Source: Paenibacillus montanisoli | GTDB taxonomy: Bacteria > Bacillota > Bacilli > Paenibacillales > Paenibacillaceae | Length of the DNA: 64,000 nt | Direction: 5' to 3' | Assembly (NCBI RefSeq): GCF_003268025.1 | Contig: NZ_QLUW01000001.1 | Coordinates: 186,001-250,000 of the forward strand | Shown here: one piece after another, positions 17,336-25,851 of the stretch | Numbering within the stretch: the first letter of the stretch is position 1 | Layout: every line of letters starts with the position of its first letter | Made by a program: the position numbers and the translations under genes | The notes under the pieces: generated by a model | What the model saw: the letters and a program-made list of their open reading frames with translations, nothing else | Told to the model about the DNA's origin: nothing | Databases searched by the model: none

Positions 17336-18304
17336 CTACTTCGCCTCCCACAAGCGGCCCTGCCAGGTGTTGCGGCCCTCCAGCTCGCGGTCGATGGCAT
17401 TCAGCACTTCCCACTTTTTCAAACTCCACATCGGACCGATGAGAAGGTCGCGCGGGGCGTCGCCGGTCAGCCGATGAACGATCATCTCCGGCGGCAGCAG
17501 CTCCAGCGTGTCCGCGATCAGCTTGACATACTCGTCTTGGTCCAGGAAGCGGAGCAGGCCTGCTTCATATTGCTTGACCATCGGCGTCTTGCGCATGAGA
17601 TGGAGCAGGTGGATCTTGATGCCCTGCACATCCATTGCGGCGACGGCTTTACCGGTGTCCAGCATCATTTCATGCGTTTCCTGAGGCAGGCCGTAAATAA
17701 TATGCGCGCAAACGCGGATGCCGCGGGAGCGGAGCCGCTTGACCGCATCCTCGTAGCAAGCCGTGTCATGGGCACGGTTGATGAGCGTCGAGGTCGACTC
17801 GTGAATCGTCTGGAGACCCATCTCCACCCACAAGTACGTCCGCTCGTTCAGCTCGGCCAAATAATCGACGACGTCATCCGGCAAGCAATCCGGACGCGTC
17901 GCGATCGATAAGCCGATGACGCCGGGCTGCTCCAGAATCGCTTCATAATACTCCCGCAGTTCCTCGACCGGCGCATACGTGTTCGTGTAAGCCTGAAAAT
18001 AGCCGATATATTGCGCTTCCGGCCATTTCTGATGCTGCAGATCGCGGATTTTATTGAATTGGGTGACGAGATCGTCCCTGCGGCTGCCGGCGAAATCGCC
18101 TGAACCCCTCGCGCTGCAGAACGTGCAGCCGCCGGTCGCAATCTTGCCGTCCCGGTTGGGGCACGTGAACCCGGCGTCCAGCATCACTTTGAACACCTTG
18201 CCGCCGAACTGCTTGCGCATTTCGTAATTCCATGTATGAAACCGTTTGTCGCTCCACAGCCTGGGCTGAAGGGAGCCGGCATCCGGCCGTGTTTGAACGT
18301 TCAT
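17336..18304 (-). CDS. ytqA: TIGR01212-type radical SAM protein (YtqA-like)
   Basis: A 322 aa radical SAM protein. The cluster-binding cysteines are in DAGFTCPNRDG and GGCTFC, the spacing characteristic of this Elp3-like family. SIATRPDCLPDD and GLQTIHESTSTLINRAHD are conserved substrate/SAM regions. In Firmicutes the family is linked with YtqB and tRNA wobble-uridine modification. The start at 18304 has GAGGAG 7 bases upstream; a longer version beginning at 18343 would lack a ribosome site. It is first in the run ytqA-ytqB-VOC-manA. Confidence 0.88.
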   Translation of the reverse strand: MNVQTRPDAGSLQPRLWSDKRFHTWNYEMRKQFGGKVFKVMLDAGFTCPNRDGKIATGGCTFCSARGSGDFAGSRRDDLVTQFNKIRDLQHQKWPEAQYIGYFQAYTNTYAPVEELREYYEAILEQPGVIGLSIATRPDCLPDDVVDYLAELNERTYLWVEMGLQTIHESTSTLINRAHDTACYEDAVKRLRSRGIRVCAHIIYGLPQETHEMMLDTGKAVAAMDVQGIKIHLLHLMRKTPMVKQYEAGLLRFLDQDEYVKLIADTLELLPPEMIVHRLTGDAPRDLLIGPMWSLKKWEVLNAIDRELEGRNTWQGRLWEAK

Positions 18305-18611
18305 GGTTATGCTCCTCTTGCTTGTTGAATTCGTTAAGAACAATCATAACGAAAATCAAGACAAAACGCTACGATTACGCATCAGCGAGGGCTGCAGCCT
18401 AACTTAGGAGCCGAAGAAATCCCGCTACGAATCCGGGCTTTGAGCTGTAAAAAAAATCCGAAAAGAGGCTTGCTAAACCTTACATGACCTGTTATATTAA
18501 AAGTGCGGCAGATCAACGAAAAATAAAACTTTTACCCTCTTCAAAACACTTGTCATAGCAGGTCGATTTTCTGGAAATTCGATTGAAAAATTCAAGTAGG
18601 GGTGACAAGGA
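18305..18611. other. Intergenic region with promoter for the small gene at 18612
   Basis: A 307-base gap between divergent genes. TTGCTA at 18470-18475 and TATATT at 18493-18498, spaced by 17 bases, form a plausible promoter reading right. Nothing else recognisable was seen. Confidence 0.45.
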
Positions 18612-18797
18612 ATGGACAATCAAGTTAAAATTCCGCACGGTGACGAGAAGGTTACGGTCGAATTAACGAGAAAAGAGCTGATGTTCCTGGCGGGCATTCG
18701 TTTCTACGGTAACCATAGCGTTGAAGTGTCTGCCAGGAAGAAATTGCATGACATCCTGGAGTCGCAAGAAACCGCTCACAATCAACTATTTAACTAA
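18612..18797 (+). CDS. Small conserved-looking protein, unknown function
   Basis: A 61 aa protein with a charged N-terminus, a central ELTRKELMFLAGIRF segment and a C-terminal helix ending in SARKKLHDILES. I recognise no domain. It is supported as a gene by AAGG before the ATG, a promoter-like pair at 18470-18498 and a hairpin with T-rich tail directly after it. It is small, soluble and close to neutral; it could be a DNA-binding or sporulation-related small protein, but nothing decides this. Confidence 0.65.
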   Translation: MDNQVKIPHGDEKVTVELTRKELMFLAGIRFYGNHSVEVSARKKLHDILESQETAHNQLFN

Positions 18798-18813
18798 ACA
18801 AAGCAGACCGTTC

Positions 18814-18847
18814 AGCCGAAGGCGCCCGCGCCCTCGGCTTTTTATTT
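18814..18847 (+). terminator. Terminator of the small gene
   Basis: AGCCGA and TCGGCT arms with G-C pairs inside, followed by TTTTTATTTT. Confidence 0.65.
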
Positions 18848-18957
18848 TGAGTTAGAAACTGGCAGCAAGCGTTTCCGGCGCAGACTTTACAAGTGATGCG
18901 CAATTCGGGCACAATAAGGACTATTGAGTCATGAACATTCGTGGAGGAATCAATTCT

Positions 18958-19740
18958 ATGCGTCTTAGAGGAAGAAAAGGAATTTTGGAGAGCTTGGAGG
19001 CACAGCCGGAGCTGGTGGTGCTGGATGCGGCGCCGCATAAGGGCCGCTGGCGGGAGTTTTTCGGCAACGACAATCCGATTTACATCGAGCTTGGCATGGG
19101 AAAAGGCCGGTTTATCAGCGATATGAGCGTGCGGAATCCGCATATTAATTTCATCGGCGTCGACATGTACGACGAGCTGATCCGCCGCGCAAGCGATAAG
19201 GCTCGCCTGGCTTGGGAAGAGCAGGGCGTGAAGCAGCCCCCGAACTTGGCGCTCCTGCGCGCCAACATCGAGGGCATCGAAGACATGTTTGCGCCGGGCG
19301 AATTGCAGCGCATCCATCTGAATTTCAGCGATCCGTGGCCGAAGGCGAAGCATGCGCGCAGAAGGCTGACGCATCCGCGCTTCGTAGCGAAATATATCGA
19401 GATTCTGAATGAGAACGGCGAAATTCATTTCAAGACGGATTCGCAGTCGCTGTTCGAATTCTCGCTCAACAGCTTCGCGGACATGGAGCTGCACATGCGC
19501 AACATCTCCTTGCATCTGCACAAGGAGCAGCTTCGCGACGATCTCGTGCTGACCGAATACGAAGCTAAATTCGTCGAGAAGGGCAACAATATTCACCGCG
19601 TGGAAGTGGTAATCGGAGAGAAGGCGATCGCCGCGCACAAAGCGGCGAAGCTGGCCGCTCAGAAGAATGACCAGGCAGAGGCAACGAACAATGAGACTAG
19701 CGAGCCGATTGCGGCGCCGATAGCGACGTCGGAAGGATAA
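18958..19740 (+). CDS. trmB: tRNA (guanine-N7)-methyltransferase
   Basis: Methylates G46 of tRNA using S-adenosylmethionine. The protein of 260 aa has the SAM-binding ELGMGKGRFI (about residue 42), the FIGVDMYDEL acidic motif, and the TrmB signature NFSDPWPKAKHARRRLTH (about 118-135) with catalytic Asp. The C-terminal TEYEAKFVEKGNNIHRVE is conserved. About 35 extra Ala/Glu/Thr-rich residues follow the normal end of the domain. GGAGGA lies 9 bases before the ATG at 18958, which is preferred to an upstream ATG at 18931. The 3' end overlaps the convergent PAP2 gene by about 80 bases, all within this extra tail. Confidence 0.92.
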   Translation: MRLRGRKGILESLEAQPELVVLDAAPHKGRWREFFGNDNPIYIELGMGKGRFISDMSVRNPHINFIGVDMYDELIRRASDKARLAWEEQGVKQPPNLALLRANIEGIEDMFAPGELQRIHLNFSDPWPKAKHARRRLTHPRFVAKYIEILNENGEIHFKTDSQSLFEFSLNSFADMELHMRNISLHLHKEQLRDDLVLTEYEAKFVEKGNNIHRVEVVIGEKAIAAHKAAKLAAQKNDQAEATNNETSEPIAAPIATSEG

Positions 19741-20219
19741 TGAAGGCCTAGGTACATTCTGGACCATGCAACGGAGCCGCCGAGGAGCAGCGCCGCCGGC
19801 AGCATAACCGGAAGCAGGGCGGCATCCGCCGCCAGAAGCCAAGGCAGAAGCCAGGCAAAAATAGCCGTTGTGTGACCCGAGGGAAACGAGGAGTCGCGCA
19901 GCGGCTTTTTGCATACGTGGACGCAGGTCAGCGCCTGATAGGGACGAAGCCTGCTGAATTTGCGTTTCATGATCGCCACGGGAATATGGCTGATGATGGT
20001 CGCGGCGAAGCCTTGCCAGCCGGCCGTGCTCCATGCGCCTGCGGCCAATAGCCCGCTAAGCAGCGAGGTGAGCAGGGTGAATGTGGCGCCGCCTGCATGC
20101 GTAACCGTTCCCAGCCATCCGCTTAACATCCGATTGACGACCCGGTGCGGCGATCTGCGGTTTGCCCATAATAGCAGGCGCTGTTCGTGCGTCAAGACCC
20201 AGAATACGACATTAACCAT
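19659..20219 (-). CDS. PAP2-family phosphatase
   Basis: Membrane phosphatase of about 186 aa with five to six helices. All three PAP2 motifs are visible: KFSRLRP (motif 1), SSFPSGHTTA (motif 2, with catalytic His) and SRMYLGLHYPSDVAIG (motif 3, nucleophile His and Asp). Likely substrates are lipid phosphates such as undecaprenyl pyrophosphate or phosphatidylglycerol phosphate. The ATG at 20219 has GGAGGGG 7 bases upstream and is preferred over 20264. The last about 27 codons overlap antisense with the 3' end of trmB. Confidence 0.88.
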   Translation of the reverse strand: MVNVVFWVLTHEQRLLLWANRRSPHRVVNRMLSGWLGTVTHAGGATFTLLTSLLSGLLAAGAWSTAGWQGFAATIISHIPVAIMKRKFSRLRPYQALTCVHVCKKPLRDSSFPSGHTTAIFAWLLPWLLAADAALLPVMLPAALLLGGSVAWSRMYLGLHYPSDVAIGAAIGSLVSLFVASAWSFF

Positions 20220-20437
20220 GCCATCCCCTCCAGGCTTCGTGATGGATACCATTCCTTTTTCCACAAGCCCAGTGTAAGGCGGATTTGTTTGTGCGGTGTT
20301 ATCGAATTGCTAACCCATTATGAATTCTTCACGAACCCTTCATGCGGCCATAATGCGGCGATAATACAACTCCTGTATGCTTGCTCCACTAGCGGGCCGC
20401 GCCGATAGAGCGGCTCAGCTCTCATGGAGGCGATGCA

Positions 20438-21617
20438 ATGCGTATTGCTCTGTTTACGGACACCTATGCTCCGGAAATTAACGGAGTCGCACGAACGCTC
20501 GAGAAATGGGAGAACTACCTGCGCAGCCGGGACATTCCTTGCTTAGTTTTTGCTCCGCAGCCCGAATCCGCCCTTCAGCAAGAAGCCACCGTCACCCGAT
20601 TTGCCAGCCTGCCTTTCTTCCTCTACCCGGAATGCCGCCTCGCCTTTCCGAATCCGATTCACATCCATCGCGCCCTGCATTCGTTTCAGCCTACAATCGT
20701 CCACGTCGCAACTCCTTTCAATTTAGGCCTTTGCGGCCTTCATTACGCCCGAAAACACCGATTGCCGCTCGTCGCTTCCTACCATACACATTTTGACCGC
20801 TATTTGGCGTTTTACAATACCCGCTGGATGGTTAAGATGTTATGGAGGTATATGGAATGGTTTCATCAGGATTGCAGGTTTATTTTCGTGCCTTCCGAAT
20901 CGACGCTTCAGGAATTGAGGGGACGGGGGTGGGATGAGAATCGGTTAGCGGTATGGACGCGGGGCATTGATACGAAGAGATTTCATCCGGGCGCGGACAA
21001 AGATGCGCTGGTGGCCCGGCATCGGCTCTCTCGGCATTCATTCATCGTACTGTACGTAGGCAGACTTGCACCGGAAAAGAACCTGGATTGCGCGATTGCA
21101 GCATTCGCAAAGTTTCAGCGGGACATATGCAAAGACGCAATATTCGTTATAGCGGGCGATGGCCCATCCATGCAAACCTTGAAGCAGCAAGCTTCCCGCG
21201 AAGGCATTTCGGTTTGTTTTCTCGGATTCACGGCGATGCCGGCACTTCAGCAGTGGTACGCAGCGGCGGATGTCATGCTGTTTCCATCACCGACGGAAAC
21301 ATTCGGCAATGTCGTTTTTGGAAGCGATGGCATGCGGAACGGCCGTCATTTGCGCGGATACGGGTGGAGTCGTGGACACGGTTGAACACGAGTGGAACGG
21401 CCTCAGATGCGAACCGGGCAGCGCGGATGCGTTCAGCGCGGCGCTAGAGCGCTTATACCGTCACCCGGAGCTGCGCAAACGATTTGCGGCAAGGGGATTG
21501 GCGCACAGCCTGCGGCAATCCTGGGACACGATCTTCAGTGAGCTTCTTGCTAAGTTTCGTGAAGCGGAGGATGCGGAAACGGCCACACGTTCAACAAATC
21601 GTCACACAAGGGGATAA
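20438..21617 (+). pseudogene. GT4-family glycosyltransferase interrupted by a +1 frameshift
   Basis: A GT-B glycosyltransferase resembling diacylglycerol glucosyl/mannosyltransferases (GT4). N-terminus MRIALFTDTYAPEINGVART with the Gly loop, HVATPFNLGL, then YVGRLAPEKNLD for the nucleotide-sugar domain. Around 21315-21319 a run of five T replaces four: the frame ending FGNVV continues as LEAMACGTAVICADTGG (the conserved E-x7-E region) only after a -1 shift, and runs to 21617. The first frame stops at 21385, losing the UDP-sugar-binding helix. This may be a sequencing error, a recent mutation or a phase-variable tract. AGGCGATGCA precedes the start. Otherwise no decay is visible. Confidence 0.85.
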
Positions 21618-21929
21618 TTGGCTTGAAACCTTTCCCAGTTCAGGCTCGTTTTATTGAAAAGGGAACATGATTTTTTCGTAAATGGATGAAAATAAGACTG
21701 AAACGGAAGAAAACAAGGTCTCCGTTCCGACAAGTCCCGATGCAAGCGCTTTTCTTCGATTTATTGACGTCTAGGCGACGATTTGCGCTTTTGACAAATG
21801 GATACTTTGCATGGAAAATCAGTAAGGTTGCGGAACACAAAAAAAGAGAAGCCGCGATTCACTGACAGCGAGATCTGCAAAATTAGAGAGAATATAAAAA
21901 ATGGGGTCTCAAGGGGGTAGTAAAACGTA
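21618..21929. other. Intergenic region before GT2 gene
   Basis: A 312-base AT-richer gap. TTGACA at about 21791 lacks a convincing -10 partner. No terminator or known riboswitch was recognised. Confidence 0.4.
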
Positions 21930-23168
21930 ATGGTTAACACGATCATTATTTTGTTTCAAATCTTTTTGGCTTTTGTCGGCGTGTACCAATTCAGCATTTC
22001 CCTGTTCGGCATTGCAAGAAAACGCAGAGAGCTAAAGCATAAGCCGCAGAAATCCTTTGCCGTTCTCGTAGCCGCGCACAATGAGGCGCAAGTCGTCGGC
22101 GCGCTAGTCGAGAACCTAAAAAAACTGGACTATCCGAAAGAACTTTACGATATTTTCGTCATTTGCGATAACTGCACGGACAATACGGCGGATATCGTCC
22201 GCAGCTACGGCGTGAACGCATGCGAGCGCAAAAACCCGCATCTGCGCGGCAAAGGCCACGCGATCGAGTGGATGCTGAAGGAATTGTGGGCGATGCCTCG
22301 CCAATACGACGCGATCGTCATGTTCGATGCCGACAACCTGGTCGGCAACGACTTCCTGATCCACATGAACAACGATCTGTGCGAAGGCCACAAGGTCATC
22401 CAAGGCTACTTGGATACGAAGAACCCGACGGATTCCTGGGTTACGGCCTCATACGCGATCACATATTGGTACTGCAACCGCTTGTGGCAGTTGTCCCGCC
22501 GGAACCTCAATATGGCCAACTATCTTGGCGGCACGGGCATGTGCTTTGACTCTGCGCTGCTCAAGGAAATGGGCTGGGGCGCAACAAGCCTCGTCGAGGA
22601 CTTGGAGTTTTCCATGCGCTGCGTGAAGCGCGGCATTCATCCGGTTCTGAACTACGACGCCAAAGTTTACGACGAGAAGCCGCTGAGCTTCAAAGCGTCC
22701 TCCAGACAGCGTCTGCGCTGGATGCAAGGCCACTTTACGGTAGCCCGCAGCTATTTCTTCCCGCTGCTCTGGGCGAGCATCAAGGAGCGCAGCTTCGTGA
22801 AGTTCGACGCGGCGCTGTATTCGATCTCGGTCTACAACACGTTCATCGGCTTCCTGGTGACGGCGCTGCTTTGGCTGGATAACATCATTCCGGCGGAAAA
22901 CGCGTTTTCGTCGATCTATTACTACTTGCCGTACTGGGTGGCAGGCGTTGCGATCTTCGCAACGGTTATTATGTTCCCGCTCGTGATGATGCTCGAAGGC
23001 ATCCGCTCGGGGAAAATGTACGCTCACCTGTTTTCAATGGTGTTTTTCCAGCTTTCCTGGCTGCCGATTACGTGCTACGCCTTCTTCACGCAAAACAACA
23101 AGCAATGGAGCCACACGCAGCATACGCGGGTTCTTCGTTTGGAAGAAGTTCAAAGCAAGCAAGTGTAA
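21930..23168 (+). CDS. Processive-type GT2 membrane glycosyltransferase
   Basis: A 412 aa membrane glycosyltransferase. An N-terminal helix (about 2-22) is followed by a GT-A domain with VAAHNEAQVV, VICDNCTDNT, MFDADN (DxD) and, further on, VEDLEFS (TED-like) and RQRLRWMQGH (QxxRW). These four motifs define the cellulose/hyaluronan/poly-GlcNAc synthase group. Three C-terminal helices complete the membrane part. Product unknown; a cell-surface polysaccharide or glycolipid is likely. GGGGGT precedes the ATG. It follows the frameshifted GT4 gene but with a 312-base gap, so cotranscription is uncertain. Confidence 0.87.
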   Translation: MVNTIIILFQIFLAFVGVYQFSISLFGIARKRRELKHKPQKSFAVLVAAHNEAQVVGALVENLKKLDYPKELYDIFVICDNCTDNTADIVRSYGVNACERKNPHLRGKGHAIEWMLKELWAMPRQYDAIVMFDADNLVGNDFLIHMNNDLCEGHKVIQGYLDTKNPTDSWVTASYAITYWYCNRLWQLSRRNLNMANYLGGTGMCFDSALLKEMGWGATSLVEDLEFSMRCVKRGIHPVLNYDAKVYDEKPLSFKASSRQRLRWMQGHFTVARSYFFPLLWASIKERSFVKFDAALYSISVYNTFIGFLVTALLWLDNIIPAENAFSSIYYYLPYWVAGVAIFATVIMFPLVMMLEGIRSGKMYAHLFSMVFFQLSWLPITCYAFFTQNNKQWSHTQHTRVLRLEEVQSKQV

Positions 23169-23197
23169 TTGGCAAATCGTGCGCAGCAGCGAGGCGG

Positions 23198-23227
23198 TTG
23201 ACAACCTCAATTGCGCTATGATATAGT
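23198..23227 (+). promoter_or_regulatory. Promoter of infC-rpmI-rplT
   Basis: A perfect TTGACA and TATAGT with 18-base spacing, placed at the head of the leader of the ribosomal operon. Confidence 0.65.
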
Positions 23228-23230
23228 ATT

Positions 23231-23425
23231 TCAGTAACATGTCTTGAAGATAGTAATTCACATGTATACGCACAAGAAGGAGCACCCGCTTCTCACCTAC
23301 TGGCGCAGGCCGGATGGTTCGCGATCATTGATTGGCACAGGCAGCGGCCGCATGGCTGCGTTCAAACAGCCTACAATCTTGGTTATTGGAATGCGGGTCC
23401 CTTGCGGATCCGCATTTTTTGATTT
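23231..23425 (+). ncRNA. infC operon leader with L20-type attenuation terminator
   Basis: About 230 bases separate the promoter from infC. At 23390-23421 AATGCGGGTCC pairs with GGATCCGCATT (11 bp with one G-U) and is followed by six T, an intrinsic terminator inside the leader. In B. subtilis and relatives the infC-rpmI-rplT leader is bound by ribosomal protein L20, which triggers premature termination (Rfam L20_leader). Position, operon and terminator match this. Upstream paired regions such as GCGGCCGCATGGC may form the antiterminator or L20 site, but I could not fold the RNA. Confidence 0.75.
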
Positions 23426-23462
23426 TGCTTGCGGGATTCATCAATTTTGGAGGTGGCAGGTT

Positions 23463-23978
23463 ATTAGCAGGGAACATCAAATCAACGATGAAATTCGGGC
23501 CAGAGAAGTGCGCGTAGTAGGCGCAGAGGGCGAACAGCTCGGCATTAAGCTTTTCCGCGAAGCACTGCAGATGGCAATCGATTTGAACATGGACCTCGTA
23601 AACGTTGCACCGACAGCGAAGCCGCCGGTGTGCCGGATTATGGACTATGGCAAATTCCGTTACGAGCAGCAGAAGAAAGAGAAAGAAGCGCGCAAGAATC
23701 AGAAGATCGTTGACACGAAGGAAGTTTGGTTCCGGGCTAACATCGACGAGAACGACTACCAAACGAAATTCCGGAATGTCGTGAAGTTTCTGGGTGAAGG
23801 CGATAAAGTGAAATGTTCGGTCCGATTCCGCGGACGTGAAATTACACATGCTTCTGTCGGTCAGAAGATTTTGGACCGGCTGGCAAGCGAGGTTGCTGAT
23901 TTGTGCGTCATGGAGCGCGTTCCGAAGCTTGAGGGCCGCAGCATGATCATGATTTTGGCGCCGAAGCCGACTAACTAA
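23463..23978 (+). CDS. infC: Translation initiation factor IF-3 (AUU start)
   Basis: Binds the 30S subunit and controls start-codon fidelity. N-domain: REHQINDEIRAREVRVVGAE; linker and C-domain from about residue 85 to 171, including MERVPKLEGRSMIM. No ATG, GTG or TTG fits; the frame opened by ATT at 23463 gives the normal 171 aa length and has GGAGG 9 bases upstream. An AUU start is the known hallmark of infC and lets IF-3 repress its own translation. A longer in-frame opening at 23244 would run through the leader terminator and is rejected. First gene of the operon with rpmI and rplT. Confidence 0.95.
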   Translation: MSREHQINDEIRAREVRVVGAEGEQLGIKLFREALQMAIDLNMDLVNVAPTAKPPVCRIMDYGKFRYEQQKKEKEARKNQKIVDTKEVWFRANIDENDYQTKFRNVVKFLGEGDKVKCSVRFRGREITHASVGQKILDRLASEVADLCVMERVPKLEGRSMIMILAPKPTN

Positions 23979-24004
23979 CATTCAATTGAGGAGGATACAC
24001 CAAC

Positions 24005-24208
24005 ATGCCTAAAATGAAAACTCACAGCAGTTTGAAAGACCGTTTCAAAGTTACGGGTACTGGTAAAGTAATTCGTTACAAAGCGTACAAGAACCACCTT
24101 CTTTCCGGCAAATCGTCCCGTCAGAAGCGCGTTCTGAACACTCAACCGAACTTGGCTAAAGGCGATTTCAAACGTCTGCAACAAGGCCTGGCAAACATCA
24201 AAGGTTAA
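24005..24208 (+). CDS. rpmI: 50S ribosomal protein L35
   Basis: A 67 aa basic protein beginning [21 protein letters not shown], the diagnostic start of bacterial L35 (bL35). A structural component of the large subunit. GAGGAGG precedes the ATG. Codon choice is biased as expected for high expression. It lies between infC and rplT. Confidence 0.97.
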   Translation: MPKMKTHSSLKDRFKVTGTGKVIRYKAYKNHLLSGKSSRQKRVLNTQPNLAKGDFKRLQQGLANIKG

Positions 24209-24261
24209 TTTCGATCGTTCGATCTAATTTCGTATAAATAATACTCGGGAGGTTTCTACTC

Positions 24262-24621
24262 ATGGCAAGAGTTAAAGGCGGATTCGTCCGCGCACGTCGT
24301 CGTAAAAGAATTTTGAAGCTAGCGAAAGGTTATTTCGGTTCCAAACACCGCCTGTTTAAAACAGCTAAAGAGCAAGTGATGAAATCCTTGCTTTACGCAT
24401 ACCGTGACCGCCGTCAACACAAACGCGACATCCGCAAACTGTGGATCGTTCGTATCAACGCTGCAGCTCGCCAAAACGGCCTGTCCTACAGCAAATTCAT
24501 GTACGGCTTGAAGCTTGCGGGCGTTGAAGTAAACCGCAAAATGCTTGCTGACCTGGCTGTGAACGATATCAACTCGTTCAACACATTTGCTAGCCTTGCA
24601 AAACAAAAAGTTAACGCGTAA
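24262..24621 (+). CDS. rplT: 50S ribosomal protein L20
   Basis: A 119 aa basic protein with the L20 (bL20) N-terminal extension [28 protein letters not shown] and globular domain [18 protein letters not shown]. It is needed for early 50S assembly and in Bacillus also acts as repressor of this operon by binding the leader (see 23231-23425). GGGAGG precedes the ATG. A strong terminator follows. Confidence 0.97.
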   Translation: MARVKGGFVRARRRKRILKLAKGYFGSKHRLFKTAKEQVMKSLLYAYRDRRQHKRDIRKLWIVRINAAARQNGLSYSKFMYGLKLAGVEVNRKMLADLAVNDINSFNTFASLAKQKVNA

Positions 24622-24638
24622 TATAACGCGTCGCTATA

Positions 24639-24674
24639 AAGCGCCCTTCTGCTACGGCAGAAGGGCGCTTTTTT
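24639..24674 (+). terminator. Terminator of the infC operon
   Basis: AAGCGCCCTTCTGC and GCAGAAGGGCGCTT form a perfect 14-bp stem with a 4-base loop followed by T residues. Confidence 0.95.
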
Positions 24675-24769
24675 ACATAGCATTTATATTTTTGTTTGCC
24701 GTCATAGGGACATCGGTACAATCGCATTCTGTTACTAGTGAATAGAGTATAGGACAACGCCGTTTATAC

Positions 24770-24813
24770 CTTCGGGACAAATGCCGGATAAGGATGTTTG
24801 ACCCCGAAGGCTG
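24770..24813 (+). other. Hairpin upstream of the glycine-rich gene
   Basis: ACCTTCGGG and CCCGAAGG arms flank about 26 bases; there is no T run. It could be part of the 5' untranslated region of the next gene. Confidence 0.35.
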
Positions 24814-24854
24814 AGCACAAGCATTGTAAGCTAAGGTGAGGAGGGAAAATCCTT

Positions 24855-25232
24855 ATGCAACGCGTGACCAAAGAACAAGTTCAGAAGATGGTCGGCAAAA
24901 CGGTCTATGCGGTCCGCAAAGACGGTTCTGTAGTAACCGGAAAGCTCGTTCGCGCTCATCACAACCAATTGCAGATCATGCCGCTGAGCAATGGCAAAGA
25001 TGCTCAGACAAGAGCAATCATTCCGCTCGTTCTATTCGATCTGCTTGCGATCGGACTGTTCGCAGGCGGCTTTGGTTTTGGCGGCTTCGGCCATGGCGGC
25101 TTCGGCCATGGCGGCTTCGGCTGTGGCGGTATCGGCGGCTTTCCAGGAGGTCACCCAGGCTTTGGGGGCGACTTCGGTGGCTGCGGCTGTCAGCAGCCTT
25201 TCGACGGCTTCAAAAATACACCGTTTTATTAA
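24855..25232 (+). CDS. Small protein with Gly/Phe/His-rich tail
   Basis: A 125 aa protein of unknown function. The N-terminal 50 residues (VTKEQVQKMVGKTVYAVRKD, then VRAHHNQLQIMPL) look like a small SH3-like or Sm-like beta fold. A short hydrophobic stretch (PLVLFDLLAIGLF, about 57-70) is followed by tandem GFGHGG units and a Gly/Cys-rich end. Tandem GGFGHGGFGHGG copies suggest recent repeat growth. GAGGAGGG precedes the ATG by 10 bases. Gly-rich tails of this kind occur in spore-coat and surface proteins of Bacillales, so a coat role is possible but unproven. Confidence 0.75.
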   Translation: MQRVTKEQVQKMVGKTVYAVRKDGSVVTGKLVRAHHNQLQIMPLSNGKDAQTRAIIPLVLFDLLAIGLFAGGFGFGGFGHGGFGHGGFGCGGIGGFPGGHPGFGGDFGGCGCQQPFDGFKNTPFY

Positions 25233-25260
25233 GCCGGGAAGCCATTCGGCCATTTCTAAA

Positions 25261-25710
25261 TTATAACCATTTGATCATTTCGTAGCAGCGTACCTCGTGA
25301 ATGTACCGGATCGTCTGAAAGCCCAGCCGCGTGTAGAGCCGCTGGGCTCTCGGATTTCCCAGGTCGACGAATAAGCGGCCAATCCGGCAGCCCTTCGCCT
25401 TAGCTTCCTCCTCCGCCTTGGCCAGCAGCCGCGTGCCGATCTTCTTATCCCGGTGCTGCGGATGGACAACCAGCATATCGTAAAGAAGCGTGTCGCCGCG
25501 CAGGTAGTAATGAATGAACCCAAGCGGAATGCTTCGTTTGGTCCGGGAGTATACGAGCGATGTACCGTCGCTTAGCCGTTTGGGGAGCTCGCGGATCGTT
25601 TGCGCATCCCTTGGTGAAGCCGAATAGGAGAGCGGTATAAGCTCTTTTTTAATTAAGCGGATAATTTCGTCGTCATCCGTTCGCGCAATCCTTGCTCGAA
25701 TCATCAGCAT
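25261..25710 (-). CDS. GNAT-family N-acetyltransferase
   Basis: A 149 aa acetyl-CoA-dependent acyltransferase. Motif A is VVHPQHRDKKIGTRLL (pyrophosphate-binding loop, about residues 90-105); RLFVDLGNPRAQRLYTRLGF supplies motif B. The region before contains the strand YDMLVV. The start is uncertain: ATG codons at 25728, 25710 and 25704 are in frame, none with a strong ribosome site; the domain itself begins at MIRARIARTDDDE. Substrate unknown. It converges with the glycine-rich gene. Confidence 0.83.
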   Translation of the reverse strand: MLMIRARIARTDDDEIIRLIKKELIPLSYSASPRDAQTIRELPKRLSDGTSLVYSRTKRSIPLGFIHYYLRGDTLLYDMLVVHPQHRDKKIGTRLLAKAEEEAKAKGCRIGRLFVDLGNPRAQRLYTRLGFQTIRYIHEVRCYEMIKWL

Positions 25711-25816
25711 CCCGCTTTCTTCGCGCATGATGCTACATACTATGTCGGGTAAAGAAGAGGCGCGAGCCCAATAATTGGTTATACATAACTTTTTATAATT
25801 ATGCTGAACCTAGTTC

Positions 25817-25845
25817 TTGACGAATGAATATGCGACGAATATAAT
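25817..25845 (+). promoter_or_regulatory. Promoter of the ilv-leu operon
   Basis: TTGACG and a perfect TATAAT with 17-base spacing, immediately ahead of the T-box leader. Confidence 0.8.
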
Positions 25846-25851
25846 AAACGA

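Noticed and set aside
22116..23027. Long minus-strand frames opposite the GT2 gene
   Set aside because: They mirror the codon structure of the sense gene, have no ribosome sites and give compositionally odd proteins.
24978..25232. Tandem GGCGGCTTCGGCCATG units considered as a CRISPR or intergenic repeat
   Set aside because: They lie in frame inside a gene, have no spacers and encode GFGHGG units.
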